Positions 7,847-15,810 are shown, numbered from the stretch's first letter. The stretch: 64,000 nucleotides of DNA from Actinoplanes palleronii (GCF_016862315.1 NZ_BOMS01000025.1:49086-113085), one strand, 5' to 3'. Notes: generated from the letters alone by a model not told the origin. A program made the numbers and translations.

Positions 7847-10833
7847 TGAGCTACGCCCGCGTGCTCTGTGTCGGCCTGGTCGGCGTGGCCGGCCGCCTGG
7901 TCGAGGTGGAGGCCGACCTCTCCGTCGGCCTGCCCGCCGTGGTGCTGACCGGCCTGCCGGACACCGCGCTGCACGAGGCCCGCGACCGGGTCCGGGCCGC
8001 CGTGGTCAACAGCGGGCGGGAGTGGCCGAACCGCCGGATCACCGTCAACCTGCTGCCGGCCGCACTGCCCAAACAGGGCAGCAGCTTCGACCTGGCGATC
8101 GCGGCGGCGCTGCTGGCCGGTGCCGGCGATCTGCCGGCCACCCCGCTGGAGGGCGTGGTGCTGCTCGGCGAGCTCGGGCTGGACGGCGCGGTCCGCCCGG
8201 TCCGCGGCGTGCTCCCGATGGTGGCCGCCGCCGCGCAGGCCGGGATCACCCGGGTGATCGTCCCGCTGGCCAACGCCCGGGAGGCGACGGTGGTGCCCGG
8301 CGTCACGGTCCGTGCCGTCGACTCGCTGCGCCGGCTCGTCGACTTCGTCCACGGCGCCGGTCGCCTGCTCGAGCCGCCGCCGGAGTCACCGCACGCGCCC
8401 CGCTCCGGCCCCGACCTCGCCGACGTCTCCGGCCAGCAGCTCGGCCGGTACGCCCTGGAGATCGCCGCCGCCGGCGGTCACCACCTGGCCCTGCTCGGCC
8501 CGCCGGGCGCGGGCAAGACGATGCTCGCCGAACGCCTGCCGTCGATCCTCCCCGAGCTCGGCGACGAGGCCGCACTCGAGGTGACCGCACTGCAGTCGAT
8601 CGCCGGCGTCCTCCCGCCGGACAGCGGCCTGATCCGGCGCCCGCCGTTCCAGGCGCCGCACCACAGCTCCAGCCTGGCCTCCTTGATCGGAGGAGGGAGC
8701 GGTCTGGCCCGGCCGGGTGCGCTCTCCCTGGCTCACCAGGGGGTCTTGTTTCTCGACGAGGCACCGGAGATAGGACGAGCCACCCTGCAGGCGCTGCGCC
8801 AGCCGCTGGAGAACGGCCGGGTGGTGCTCGGCCGCGCCCGCGGCACCACCGAGTACCCGGCCCGGGTCCAGCTGGTGCTGGCGGCGAACCCGTGCCCGTG
8901 CGCCTCGACCGCCGGCGACACGAGCTGCACCTGCAGCCCGCTGGTCCGGCGGCGCTACCTGGGCCGGCTGTCCGGCCCGCTGCTGGACCGGATCGACATC
9001 CGGATCGACCTGCTGCCGATGCGGGCCGCGCAGCTGATGGCCACGGCGGGCCCGGCCGAGTCGTCGGCCGTCGTCGCCGCCCGGGTGGCCCGGGCCCGGA
9101 CGGCGGCCGCGCAGCGGTGGGCGGCGGACGGGTGGCGGCTCAACGCCGAGGTGCCGGGTCCGCAGTTGCGGCGTCCGCCGTGGTTGCTGCCGGGCCAGGA
9201 CACCGCCGTGCTCCGGGAGGCCCTGGACCGGGGAAGGGTGTCGGCGCGAGGCTTCGACCGCGTGATCCGGCTGGCCTGGACGATCGCAGACCTGGACGGC
9301 CGTGAGCGCCCGGGCCGCGAGGACGTCGCCGAAGCCCTGCAACTACGAACCGGCCGAGCCGGCCCCACAGCCGGACCACCTCGGACCACCTCGGCCCACC
9401 GCTGCCGCCCCCGCCGCGGCCCCGCCGGTTCACGACCGCTCACCCCGACCCGCCACCGCCACCACCACCGCGGCCTCGCCGGATCAAGACAGCTCACCCC
9501 GACCCGCCACCACCACCACCGCGGCCTCGCCGGATCGAGACCGCTCGCCCCGGGCCGCCACCGGGTCCGCCGAGGCCAGCGTGCCTGCTGGCAGCGCGTC
9601 CGCGTCCGGTTCCGGTTCTCCGGGCAGCTCCGCGGCCGCCGGATCGGCGGTGCCGCGATGAACGGGCCGGGCAGCGACGCCGACCGGGCCGCCCGGGTCG
9701 CCCTCACCTGGCTGGCCGAACCCGGCAACCGGGCGGTCTGGACGATGGTCCAGCGAGGCGGGGCGGAGGCCACCCTGGACCGCCTGATCGCCGGGGACAT
9801 CCCCGACGGTCCACTGCGGTCCGCGGTAGCCGCCCGCTCCCGGGCCGACGACCCGCGCCGGGCGGCCGAGATCGCGCTACGGCTCGGCGACGAGGTCGGC
9901 GCCCGGCTGATCGTCCCGGCCGACCCGGAGTGGCCGGCCCGGGTGAGCGCACTGGCCACGCTGGAGACCGACATCGCGGGGCGGGTCAATCAGGACACCC
10001 GGCCGCCGCTCTGCTTCTGGGTCCTCGGGTCGCTGCCGCTCGGCGCGACGCTGGATCGGTCGGTCGCGATCGTCGGGGCGAGGGCCGCTACCGGGTACGG
10101 CGTGCACGTGACCAGCACCCTGGCCTACGACCTGGCCGAACGGGGCTGGACGGTGGTGTCCGGCGGGGCGTTCGGCATCGACGCGGCGGCACACCACGGT
10201 GCACTCGCCGCGGACGGGCTGACCGTGTCGGTGCTGGCCTGCGGGGTGGACCGGCCGTACCCGGTGAGCAACGCGGCACTGTTCGCGCGGATCGCCGAGC
10301 GGGGGCTGCTGATCAGCGAGTGGCCGCCGGCCGCCGAGCCGTTCCGGCACCGGTTCCTGATCCGGAACCGGGTGATCGCGGCGGCCACCGCGGGCACCGT
10401 CGTGGTGGAGGCCGCGGCCCGCAGCGGCGCCACCCAGACGATGAGCCGGGTGCTGGCCCTGAACCGGCCCGCCATGGTGGTGCCCGGGCCGGTGACCTCG
10501 GCGATGTCGGTCGGCTGCCACGAACTGTTGCGAGCCCATCCGGCGACCCGGCTGGTCTGTTCGGCCCACGACGTACTGCAGGAGGTCGGCCGGATCGGCG
10601 AATATCTGGAACCGCCGCCGCGCGGCCAGGAACGCGTCCGGGACCGCCTCGATGAGGAGTCCGCGCTGATCCTGGAGGCATTCCCGCGGCGCGGCCCGGC
10701 CACACCGGAGGAACTGGCGGCAACGGCAAGGCTCGATTTGCGTACGGTCCTACGCCGCCTGACCCTGCTGGAAGCCACCGGACTGGTCATCCGCACGGAG
10801 TCAGGAATAACGCTGGCCCCCCGAAAACCCTGA
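7846..10833 (+). CDS. comM: ComM/YifB Mg-chelatase-like AAA+ ATPase, in one open frame with DprA
   Basis: The ComM part runs from the ATG at 7846 to about 9351. Its N-terminal domain (MSYARVLCVGLVGVAGRLVE) has a ribosomal-S5-like fold. The AAA+ core has Walker A GPPGAGKT and Walker B GVLFLDEAPEI, with a Cys cluster ANPCPCASTAGDTSCTC. The family is a helicase that drives branch migration during DNA uptake. No stop codon occurs before the stop of dprA at 10833, so the ORF as sequenced encodes a fusion of about 995 aa. The linker (9352-9657) is Arg/His-rich in this frame, but Ala/Pro/Thr-rich in the +1 frame. There it ends in a TGA overlapping the dprA ATG, which suggests an indel or a recent fusion. 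ComM identity is firm; the fusion is doubtful. Confidence 0.85.
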   Translation: MSYARVLCVGLVGVAGRLVEVEADLSVGLPAVVLTGLPDTALHEARDRVRAAVVNSGREWPNRRITVNLLPAALPKQGSSFDLAIAAALLAGAGDLPATPLEGVVLLGELGLDGAVRPVRGVLPMVAAAAQAGITRVIVPLANAREATVVPGVTVRAVDSLRRLVDFVHGAGRLLEPPPESPHAPRSGPDLADVSGQQLGRYALEIAAAGGHHLALLGPPGAGKTMLAERLPSILPELGDEAALEVTALQSIAGVLPPDSGLIRRPPFQAPHHSSSLASLIGGGSGLARPGALSLAHQGVLFLDEAPEIGRATLQALRQPLENGRVVLGRARGTTEYPARVQLVLAANPCPCASTAGDTSCTCSPLVRRRYLGRLSGPLLDRIDIRIDLLPMRAAQLMATAGPAESSAVVAARVARARTAAAQRWAADGWRLNAEVPGPQLRRPPWLLPGQDTAVLREALDRGRVSARGFDRVIRLAWTIADLDGRERPGREDVAEALQLRTGRAGPTAGPPRTTSAHRCRPRRGPAGSRPLTPTRHRHHHRGLAGSRQLTPTRHHHHRGLAGSRPLAPGRHRVRRGQRACWQRVRVRFRFSGQLRGRRIGGAAMNGPGSDADRAARVALTWLAEPGNRAVWTMVQRGGAEATLDRLIAGDIPDGPLRSAVAARSRADDPRRAAEIALRLGDEVGARLIVPADPEWPARVSALATLETDIAGRVNQDTRPPLCFWVLGSLPLGATLDRSVAIVGARAATGYGVHVTSTLAYDLAERGWTVVSGGAFGIDAAAHHGALAADGLTVSVLACGVDRPYPVSNAALFARIAERGLLISEWPPAAEPFRHRFLIRNRVIAAATAGTVVVEAAARSGATQTMSRVLALNRPAMVVPGPVTSAMSVGCHELLRAHPATRLVCSAHDVLQEVGRIGEYLEPPPRGQERVRDRLDEESALILEAFPRRGPATPEELAATARLDLRTVLRRLTLLEATGLVIRTESGITLAPRKP
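9438..9580 (+). repeat. Tandem repeat in the comM-dprA linker
   Basis: Two near-identical units of 54 bp (from 9438) and 51 bp (from 9492), then a partial third from 9543, each beginning GCTCACCCCGACCCGCCACC or close to it. Unit lengths are multiples of three. The linker is prone to slippage, which may explain how the reading frame changed here. Confidence 0.8.
9658..10833 (+). CDS. dprA: DNA-processing protein DprA
   Basis: Single-strand DNA-binding protein that loads RecA on incoming DNA. Here 391 aa from the ATG at 9658. The extended Rossmann fold is clear: AIVGARAATGYG, VSGGAFGIDAAAHHGAL, ACGVDRPYP, ISEWPP and RNRVIAAA. The C-terminus has a DprA winged-helix domain (TPEELAATARLDLRTVLRRL). 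An N-terminal helical domain covers the first ~100 residues. The start codon overlaps a TGA in the +1 frame, the arrangement expected if comM ended there. In the deposited frame dprA is continuous with comM. Confidence 0.9.
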   Translation: MNGPGSDADRAARVALTWLAEPGNRAVWTMVQRGGAEATLDRLIAGDIPDGPLRSAVAARSRADDPRRAAEIALRLGDEVGARLIVPADPEWPARVSALATLETDIAGRVNQDTRPPLCFWVLGSLPLGATLDRSVAIVGARAATGYGVHVTSTLAYDLAERGWTVVSGGAFGIDAAAHHGALAADGLTVSVLACGVDRPYPVSNAALFARIAERGLLISEWPPAAEPFRHRFLIRNRVIAAATAGTVVVEAAARSGATQTMSRVLALNRPAMVVPGPVTSAMSVGCHELLRAHPATRLVCSAHDVLQEVGRIGEYLEPPPRGQERVRDRLDEESALILEAFPRRGPATPEELAATARLDLRTVLRRLTLLEATGLVIRTESGITLAPRKP

Positions 10834-11311
10834 CCCCCGCCCCGCCCCGCCCCGCCCCGCGCAGCACCACCCTCCCAAACTCCACACACAAGACCGCCCC
10901 AACCGTTACGTGGGCACTTTGGGTGCGGAACGCACCAAAACCCCACACACAAAGCCGCCTCAACCGTTACGTGGGGACTTTGGGTGCGGAACGCACCAAA
11001 ACCCCACACGCAAGGCCGCCTCGAATACAGCGTGGGGACTTTGGGTGCGGAGCGCACCGAAACTTCACACGCAAGGCCGCCTCGAATACAGCGTGGGGAC
11101 TTTGGGCGCGGAGCGCACCGTTACTTCACACACGCGATAGGACTTACACGCGGATGCTCCGGCTCGCTCGGATGCCGAGGGCATTGGGTGCGTTCGGGGT
11201 GGCGGTGGGCAGCGCCGGGGCCGGGCCGGGCGACGGTGCCGCGTTGACGCTGCGGCACGGTGGCCCGGTCCGGTCGGCACGCTTCCGCCGGACCGCTCGG
11301 CGCGGAGCCGG
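10834..11311. other. Intergenic region after dprA, repeat-bearing
   Basis: No credible gene. It opens with a (CCCCG)n-like run at 10838-10861, then four 61-bp repeats. The remaining ~170 bp before the HTH gene's stop has no recognised feature. The short frames crossing the repeats are open only because of the repeat itself. Confidence 0.6.
10882..11140. repeat. 61-bp tandem repeat, four copies plus a fragment
   Basis: Copies begin at 10882, 10943, 11004 and 11065 with an exact 61-bp period, and a truncated fifth begins at 11126. Each copy contains a CACACGCAAGGCCGCCT-like stretch, a GTGGGGACTTTGGG stretch and a short palindrome GTGCGGAACGCAC (10923, 10984) or GTGCGGAGCGCAC (11045). The fourth copy (11106) reads GCGCGGAGCGCAC. 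The period is not a multiple of three, so the array is unlikely to be coding. Confidence 0.9.
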
Positions 11312-11554
11312 TCAGTCCTCGGATTCGTCCAGGTCACGGCGATGGACCTTCATCCATGCCTCGACGTCCTCGGTCAGCCACACCTTGCCCTGCGCAAGGT
11401 CAGCGGCCGGCTTCGGAAAGTCCGCGCGGCTGGTGATCTGGTACGCCCGCTGGCGGCTCACTCCACCGAGGCGGATACGGATCTCGTGTGCGCCCATGAG
11501 GCGGATCGGCTTCACTCCCACATGATCGACCGTAGGCGCGGGACTATTAGGCAT
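11312..11554 (-). CDS. Small AlpA/MerR-like helix-turn-helix DNA-binding protein
   Basis: Up to 80 aa. The segment LMGAHEIRIRLGGVSRQRAYQ is a winged/MerR-type helix-turn-helix, followed by DFPKPAADLAQGKVWLTEDV and a short Glu/Asp-rich tail. This is the pattern of AlpA-type regulators and recombination directionality factors. A start at the ATG of LMGAHEI (11497) is an alternative; no strong ribosome binding site separates the two. It is divergent from the Pro-rich gene. No integrase of an element is adjacent, so whether it acts as an excisionase or a repressor is unknown. Confidence 0.75.
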   Translation of the reverse strand: MPNSPAPTVDHVGVKPIRLMGAHEIRIRLGGVSRQRAYQITSRADFPKPAADLAQGKVWLTEDVEAWMKVHRRDLDESED

Positions 11555-11642
11555 TCAGCAGGTTGTCAGGAGACATCTAGTCGTGAAGACAGTACTATCG
11601 CCGCATGTCCAGATGTCGCGCGACTACCTATCAGGTACCCGT

Positions 11643-11671
11643 TTCGCCAAGTCATCGCCGTGATTGGCGAA
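11643..11671. promoter_or_regulatory. Inverted repeat in the divergent intergenic region
   Basis: Perfect 8-bp arms TTCGCCAA and TTGGCGAA separated by 13 nt, located between the HTH gene and the Pro-rich gene. It could be an operator for the neighbouring HTH or GntR protein, or an RNA hairpin. Nothing else supports either reading. Confidence 0.3.
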
Positions 11672-11781
11672 CCCTGTGGCGCCGGTGCCGGTGCGGTTTA
11701 CCGGCTCCCTGCGTCGATCGACTGGTTCCCCCGACGACGATGCCGTACCCGGCACGGGGCTCCCTCCCCTCCGGGGATCCG

Positions 11782-12780
11782 ATGGCTGCACAACACGACA
11801 ACCCCTCACCGGACCGGCAAAAGCCCCGTCTCCCCACCCCGCCCGACCATCGTGTCCCCCACCCGCGCGGTCGCGGACGCCACGAAGCCGTCGACCCGCA
11901 CGAGCCCCCGGCCGAATCACCCCAAGCCCCGGAGTGGCCGCAACCCGGAACATCCACCACCCACCCGGACTGGCCCGCCGCGACCGATCAACCCGCACCG
12001 CCCACTCCCGACCAGCCGGCCCCGCCCGTTCCCGCACCGCCCAGGCCGCCCATCCCCGCGCCGCCCAGGCCAGTTGCTCCCGCACCGTCCAGGCCGCCCA
12101 TCCCCGCACCACCGACTACGCCGGCCCCAAGCCAGCGCGGATGGTCCGGTTCCGATCAGCGGGTGCCGACCAGCCCCGAGTCACCTGCGCCACCGATTCT
12201 GGAGCACCACCGACTGTCCGGTTCCGATCAGTCGGGAGGGACCATTCCTCCACCACCGATTCCGGGACAGCACGGGCCGTCCGGGTTCGACCAGCCGGGC
12301 CGGGCCATCCCCGCCCCTCCGGCACCGCAGATTCCGGGACAGCACGGGCCGTCTGGCTATGAGCAACCGCGACCGACCGATCACGCACGACTGGCACCGC
12401 CGATGCCCGCACCGGGCCCGCCGATTCCGGGACAGCGCGGTCCATCTGGTTGTCAGCGGCCGCGACCGAACGATGGCGCGCCGCTGACACCACCGGCCCC
12501 CGCACCGAGACCGCCGATTCCGGGACAGCGCGGACCTTCTATCCATGAGCAGCTGGGGCCAGCTCATCACGCGGCGCCGGAGCCGCCCGTTCCCGCGCGA
12601 CCGGAGCCGCCCGTTCCCGCGCCGCCGGGGTCTGGCTCAGGACGGGCCACGGTTCCGCGGCCGAGGAATCCGGACGAGAACGTGGGGCGAGCCGGGAATC
12701 TGACGCCCGGGCAGCAGCTGCGGGCGGCCGGCAACGAACCGTTCACGCATCACGCGCATCGGCGCCGCGACCACCACTGA
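11782..12780 (+). CDS. Pro-rich repeat protein of unknown function
   Basis: About 332 aa from the ATG of MAAQHDNPSPD, with GGGG about 7 nt upstream. The middle is extremely rich in Pro, Ala and Gln (PAPPRPPIPAPPRP-type). The second half holds five imperfect repeats of the type PPIPGQHGPSG or PPIPGQRGPSG followed by a variable 15-20 residue spacer. There is no signal peptide and no membrane segment. The C-terminus ends in a basic His/Arg cluster (HHAHRRRDHH). It is likely a disordered protein; the codon pattern supports this frame over the others, though low-complexity GC-rich sequence can mimic coding. The opposite strand is also open. Confidence 0.5.
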   Translation: MAAQHDNPSPDRQKPRLPTPPDHRVPHPRGRGRHEAVDPHEPPAESPQAPEWPQPGTSTTHPDWPAATDQPAPPTPDQPAPPVPAPPRPPIPAPPRPVAPAPSRPPIPAPPTTPAPSQRGWSGSDQRVPTSPESPAPPILEHHRLSGSDQSGGTIPPPPIPGQHGPSGFDQPGRAIPAPPAPQIPGQHGPSGYEQPRPTDHARLAPPMPAPGPPIPGQRGPSGCQRPRPNDGAPLTPPAPAPRPPIPGQRGPSIHEQLGPAHHAAPEPPVPARPEPPVPAPPGSGSGRATVPRPRNPDENVGRAGNLTPGQQLRAAGNEPFTHHAHRRRDHH

Positions 12781-12939
12781 TACCGGATCGAACGGCGCAC
12801 CGCCGATGCCGGTGGCGCCCGGCTCGCGGGTGACCACCACGTCTTGAAAGGAAACGAGCTGTTGGGGAACACCGTCGCGCAGCGGGCCCGCCGGGCCGGG
12901 CCCGGGCGTGACGGCCCTGGTCGGATTTCGGGGGCACCG

Positions 12940-13200
12940 TTGACCACCACACAAGAGACCGAACACCTGCACGACCGGCCGGACTGGACCTGCCGCGTCT
13001 GCGGCGCACCCTGGCCGTGCTCCACGGCCCGCGCGACGCTGATGCACGAATACCGCGCCTTCCCATCGTTGCTGCGGATCTACCTGTCCGCGCAGATGTA
13101 CGAGGCCCTCGACGACTTGACCATCGAAGGCAAGGCACCGCCGATGAACCTGTACGAGCGGTTCCTCTCCTGGGTCCAAACCCACCCACCGTCCCCATGA
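12940..13200 (+). CDS. Small CxxC protein of the actinobacterial GntR-associated type
   Basis: About 86 aa from a TTG (LTTTQETEHL) with a GGGGG about 5 nt upstream; a longer form from near 12844 is possible. The core DWTCRVCGAPWPC has three Cys in CxxC-x5-C spacing, followed by a helical segment FPSLLRIYLSAQMYEALDDL. I recall many actinobacteria carrying such a small protein next to a GntR or XRE regulator. It is often labelled flavin reductase, but no flavin-reductase domain is visible here. Function unknown. Confidence 0.6.
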   Translation: MTTTQETEHLHDRPDWTCRVCGAPWPCSTARATLMHEYRAFPSLLRIYLSAQMYEALDDLTIEGKAPPMNLYERFLSWVQTHPPSP

Positions 13201-13601
13201 CATCGCGCCCAGCCTCCAGGCCCGGCACAGACGATGCCGCTACCCGCTGCGACAAAGAACGGCCGAACACGAGCGCGGCGGGGCCAGCGTGCAATACCGA
13301 ACAAACCGGCATCGGGACCGCCGGCAGCGACTGGCGCCGGATCCGGGACCTCGACCCGAGGCGGGCGGGAGCCGAGAGCAGGATCGGCCAGGCAAGGGCT
13401 GGTGGCGGTGGCGGCACCCGAGGCAGCGCCCGGGGCCCGTGGCGATGGCCAGCGCCCGGCGGCAGAGGCGAGGCAGCGACGGCGGCCGGACCCGGGGGCC
13501 GGCGACGGCGGAGGCCAGGGCCAGGGCCGGAGGCGGAGGCCGTGGCCGTGGCCGTGGCCGGTAGCCGGGGCCGGGGCCGGGGCCGGTGTGGCGGAGGCCA
13601 G

Positions 13602-13672
13602 AGCCGGTGGCCGAGGCAGAGGCCGGTGGCCGAGGCAGAGGCCGGTGGCCGAGGCAGAGGCCGGTGGCCGGG
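13602..13672. repeat. 19-bp minisatellite
   Basis: Nearly perfect copies of GGCCGGTGGCCGAGGCAGA at 13602, 13621 and 13640, with a partial copy from 13659. The 19-bp period shifts frame at every copy, which argues against coding. Confidence 0.8.
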
Positions 13673-13961
13673 ACCGGTAGCCAGGGCAGAGGCAGGGGCA
13701 GGTGGCGGTGGCAGGGACGGGTGGCAGTGGCGGTCAGAACTGGCGGCCGACGCCGGAACCGAGGCCAAGCACAGCGGTGTAGGCGGTCAGGACCACAGCA
13801 AGAGGCAGCCGGAGCGCGAGGGGCCGAGGGGCCGGGAGTGGGCCTGGGGCGCCTGTACGGGGAACGGGCGACGGCCGCGCCCAGCAGTCTTTCGACCGGC
13901 CTGGCAAAGCCGCCGCCCGCCCTGTCGCCCGGTCCGGCGGGGCCTTCTCGGGGCGACGGGT

Positions 13962-13991
13962 TTATTGTAATTAGATTGGCCTGTAGGTACA
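13962..13991 (+). promoter_or_regulatory. Candidate promoter and operator of the GntR gene
   Basis: An AT-rich island in very GC-rich sequence. A possible -35 is TTATTG (13962) and a possible -10 is TAGGTA (13984), 16 nt apart. The -10 overlaps a perfect palindrome TGTAGGTACA (13982-13991), about 38 nt before the ATG. A palindrome over the -10 would suit autorepression, as is common for GntR proteins. The element is inferred only. Confidence 0.35.
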
Positions 13992-14028
13992 ACGTGACGG
14001 CACATCGTGGTTGCGTAAAATAGTTGCC

Positions 14029-14433
14029 ATGATCGATCACTCGGCGGACCGTGCGGTCTTCCGGCAGCTTGCTGATTTGCTGCGGAACAGCATCGCCTCC
14101 GGTGAGCTGGGGCCGGGTGAGCCGCTGCCCAGTGAGCTGCGGCTGGCTCAGGATTATGGGATCAGTCGCACCACGGTGCGGCAGGCGATCGGGCAACTGC
14201 GGACCGAAGGTCTGGTCACGGTGGATCGGCCACGAGGGACTTTCGTACGGGTGCCGGAGGCGGTGCAGACCGTGACACTGGGCCGGGGCGAGCGGGTCGG
14301 CGCCCGGATGCCGACTGACGCCGAGCGACGCAAGCACCGGCTCGCCGAGGGTGTGCCGGTGCTGGTGGTGACCGCGGCGGATGGCGCCGAGACGGTGCAC
14401 CCCGCAGACCGCGTGCAGCTCGCCCGCCCCTGA
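14029..14433 (+). CDS. GntR-family transcriptional regulator (short)
   Basis: 134 aa. The GntR winged helix is complete: FRQLADLLRNSIASGELGPG, LPSELRLAQDYGISRTTVRQ, then LRTEGLVTVDRPRGTFVR. The effector domain is only about 55 residues (RMPTDAERRKHRLAEGVPVL...), a truncated UTRA-like piece rather than the ~140 residues of HutC proteins. I set the start at the ATG of MIDHSADRAVF; an upstream TTG at 14011 adds six residues. Short GntR regulators of this form are frequent in Micromonosporaceae, and related ones (KorSA type) control integrative plasmids. The target here is unknown. Confidence 0.85.
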   Translation: MIDHSADRAVFRQLADLLRNSIASGELGPGEPLPSELRLAQDYGISRTTVRQAIGQLRTEGLVTVDRPRGTFVRVPEAVQTVTLGRGERVGARMPTDAERRKHRLAEGVPVLVVTAADGAETVHPADRVQLARP

Positions 14434-14544
14434 CCCGCGACCGTCGCGGGCCGGGCGGGCCGGCTCCGGAATCGACTTCGAGCGGCGCGCCATGGGTCCA
14501 CGCTAGGGGCGGGGTACGACAGGAATCGCGGCACACTGGACGCC

Positions 14545-15810
14545 GTGGATGTCTATCGGCGGCGGCCGCAGCGGCGCAAGAGTGTGCGGGAGCAGCACGA
14601 GGCGCTTCCGCCCGGGCTGCGCGAGGCGGTGGACCGGTTCGGGCATCACCTGGCCGTGGTGGACGGGCGTTCCGAGCACACCGTCCGCGCCTATCTCGGT
14701 GACGTCGTCTCGCTCCTGACGCACGCCGCTGACCAGGGCGTTCCATCCGTCGACGAGCTCGACATCGCGGTGCTGCGCGGGTGGCTCGCGGCGCGGCTCG
14801 AGGAGGGCTCCGCGCGGACGTCGCAGGCTCGCCGGGCCGCAGCGGTCCGCACCTTCACCGGATGGGCGCACCGGGTCGGCCTCTCCCCCGGCGATCCGGG
14901 CGCCGGGCTGGCCAGCCCGCGCGGCCACCGCGACCTCCCGCACGTGCTGCGCGCCGACCAGGCCGCCGCCCTGGTCACCGCCCCCGGCTCCGACCGGGCC
15001 GCCGCCACGGGCCGAAAGCCGGCCGCGCCCAGCGGATCGTCAGCCGCCGAAAAAGACAAAACCGGAAGCGACCGGGCCGGAAAAATCCCCGCCCGAGCAG
15101 GCAACACCGGAGCAAGCGAGGACGGGGACGGGGACGGCGGAGCTGATGGGGACGCCGCTGTGCTGCGGGACCGGGCTGTTCTGGAGATGCTCTATGCCAC
15201 CGGTATTCGGGTCAGTGAGCTCTGCGGCCTCGACCAGGCCGACGTCGACCACGGTCGCCAGGTGGTCCGGGTCTTTGGCAAGGGCGGCAAGGAGCGTGCC
15301 GTCCCCTACGGTCACCCGGCCCGCGACGCCCTCGCCGCCTGGCTCACCCTCGGCCGACCGGCGATAGCCAGCGGGCAACTGATGGCCGGCGGGCAGGCAA
15401 TGGCCGGCAGGCAAGCAACGGCCAGCGGGCAAGCAATGTCCAGCGGGCAAGCAACGGCCGGCGGGCAGGCCATGTCGCACCAGCAAGGGATGAGCGGCGG
15501 CCGGAGGACGAGGGGGAAAAAGGGCAAGGGGGACGGTGACGCGCTGTTCCTCGGGTTCAAGGGTGGGCGGTTGCAACCCACCGTCGTGCGCCGGATCGTC
15601 GCCGCCGCGGCGCGAGCGGCCGGGCTGCCGCACACCAAGCCGCACGATCTGCGGCACTCCGCCGCCACCCACCTGCTGGACGGCGGCGCCGACCTGCGGG
15701 CCGTCCAGGAGTTGCTCGGTCACAGTTCGCTGTCGAGCACCCAGATCTACACCCAGGTCTCCACCGAGCGGCTCCGGGCCGCGTTCGAACAGGCCCATCC
15801 ACGAGCCTGA
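14545..15810 (+). CDS. xerC: XerC-type tyrosine recombinase with two inserts
   Basis: Chromosome-dimer-resolution recombinase. The SAM-like core-binding domain covers residues ~25-125. The catalytic residues are all present: R222 (GIRVSEL), K in FGKGGKER, H367 and R370 (PHDLRHS), H393 (LLGHSS) and Y402 (TQIYTQ). Length 421 aa exceeds the usual ~300 for two reasons. About 55 residues of Ala/Gly/Lys/Asp-rich sequence separate the two domains (residues ~147-203). A repeat-rich insert of about 55 residues (274-329) interrupts the catalytic domain after the conserved Lys. The start is GTG. Position downstream of dprA is typical of actinobacterial xerC. Confidence 0.9.
   Translation: MDVYRRRPQRRKSVREQHEALPPGLREAVDRFGHHLAVVDGRSEHTVRAYLGDVVSLLTHAADQGVPSVDELDIAVLRGWLAARLEEGSARTSQARRAAAVRTFTGWAHRVGLSPGDPGAGLASPRGHRDLPHVLRADQAAALVTAPGSDRAAATGRKPAAPSGSSAAEKDKTGSDRAGKIPARAGNTGASEDGDGDGGADGDAAVLRDRAVLEMLYATGIRVSELCGLDQADVDHGRQVVRVFGKGGKERAVPYGHPARDALAAWLTLGRPAIASGQLMAGGQAMAGRQATASGQAMSSGQATAGGQAMSHQQGMSGGRRTRGKKGKGDGDALFLGFKGGRLQPTVVRRIVAAAARAAGLPHTKPHDLRHSAATHLLDGGADLRAVQELLGHSSLSSTQIYTQVSTERLRAAFEQAHPRA
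15364..15489 (+). repeat. 18-bp coding minisatellite inside xerC
   Basis: Seven in-frame 18-bp units starting at 15364, 15382, 15400, 15418, 15436, 15454 and 15472. They encode hexapeptides such as [36 protein letters not shown] and MSHQQG. They lie in a surface position of the catalytic domain judging by flanking conserved segments. Confidence 0.95.

Larger units (their letters stand above)
13201..14028. other. Low-complexity GC region without a convincing gene
   Basis: 828 bp between the small CxxC gene and the GntR gene. Both strands stay open in several frames, but all translations are Arg/Gly/Pro strings. From 13380 to 13700 the sequence consists of short GGCCGG/GTGGCC runs and a 19-bp minisatellite. 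From about 13960 the composition drops sharply in GC, marking the GntR promoter. Confidence 0.6.

Noticed and set aside
10910..11140. 76-aa open frame over the 61-bp repeats
   Set aside because: All frames are open across the repeat, the period is not a multiple of three, and the product has no conserved feature.
10882..11140. CRISPR-like array
   Set aside because: Copies are contiguous 61-bp near-identical units with no variable spacers and no cas genes nearby.
11342..12487. 381-aa plus-strand frame
   Set aside because: Shadow of the Pro-rich gene in another frame, rich in Arg/Pro/Ser and crossing the HTH gene antisense.
11312..14433. Complete integrative element
   Set aside because: No integrase, replication or transfer gene, and no terminal direct repeats were found; XerC is the normal chromosomal recombinase.
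13240..14493. 417-aa minus-strand open frame
   Set aside because: It crosses the clearly real GntR gene antisense and its translation is Pro/Ala/Arg low-complexity sequence created by GC repeats.
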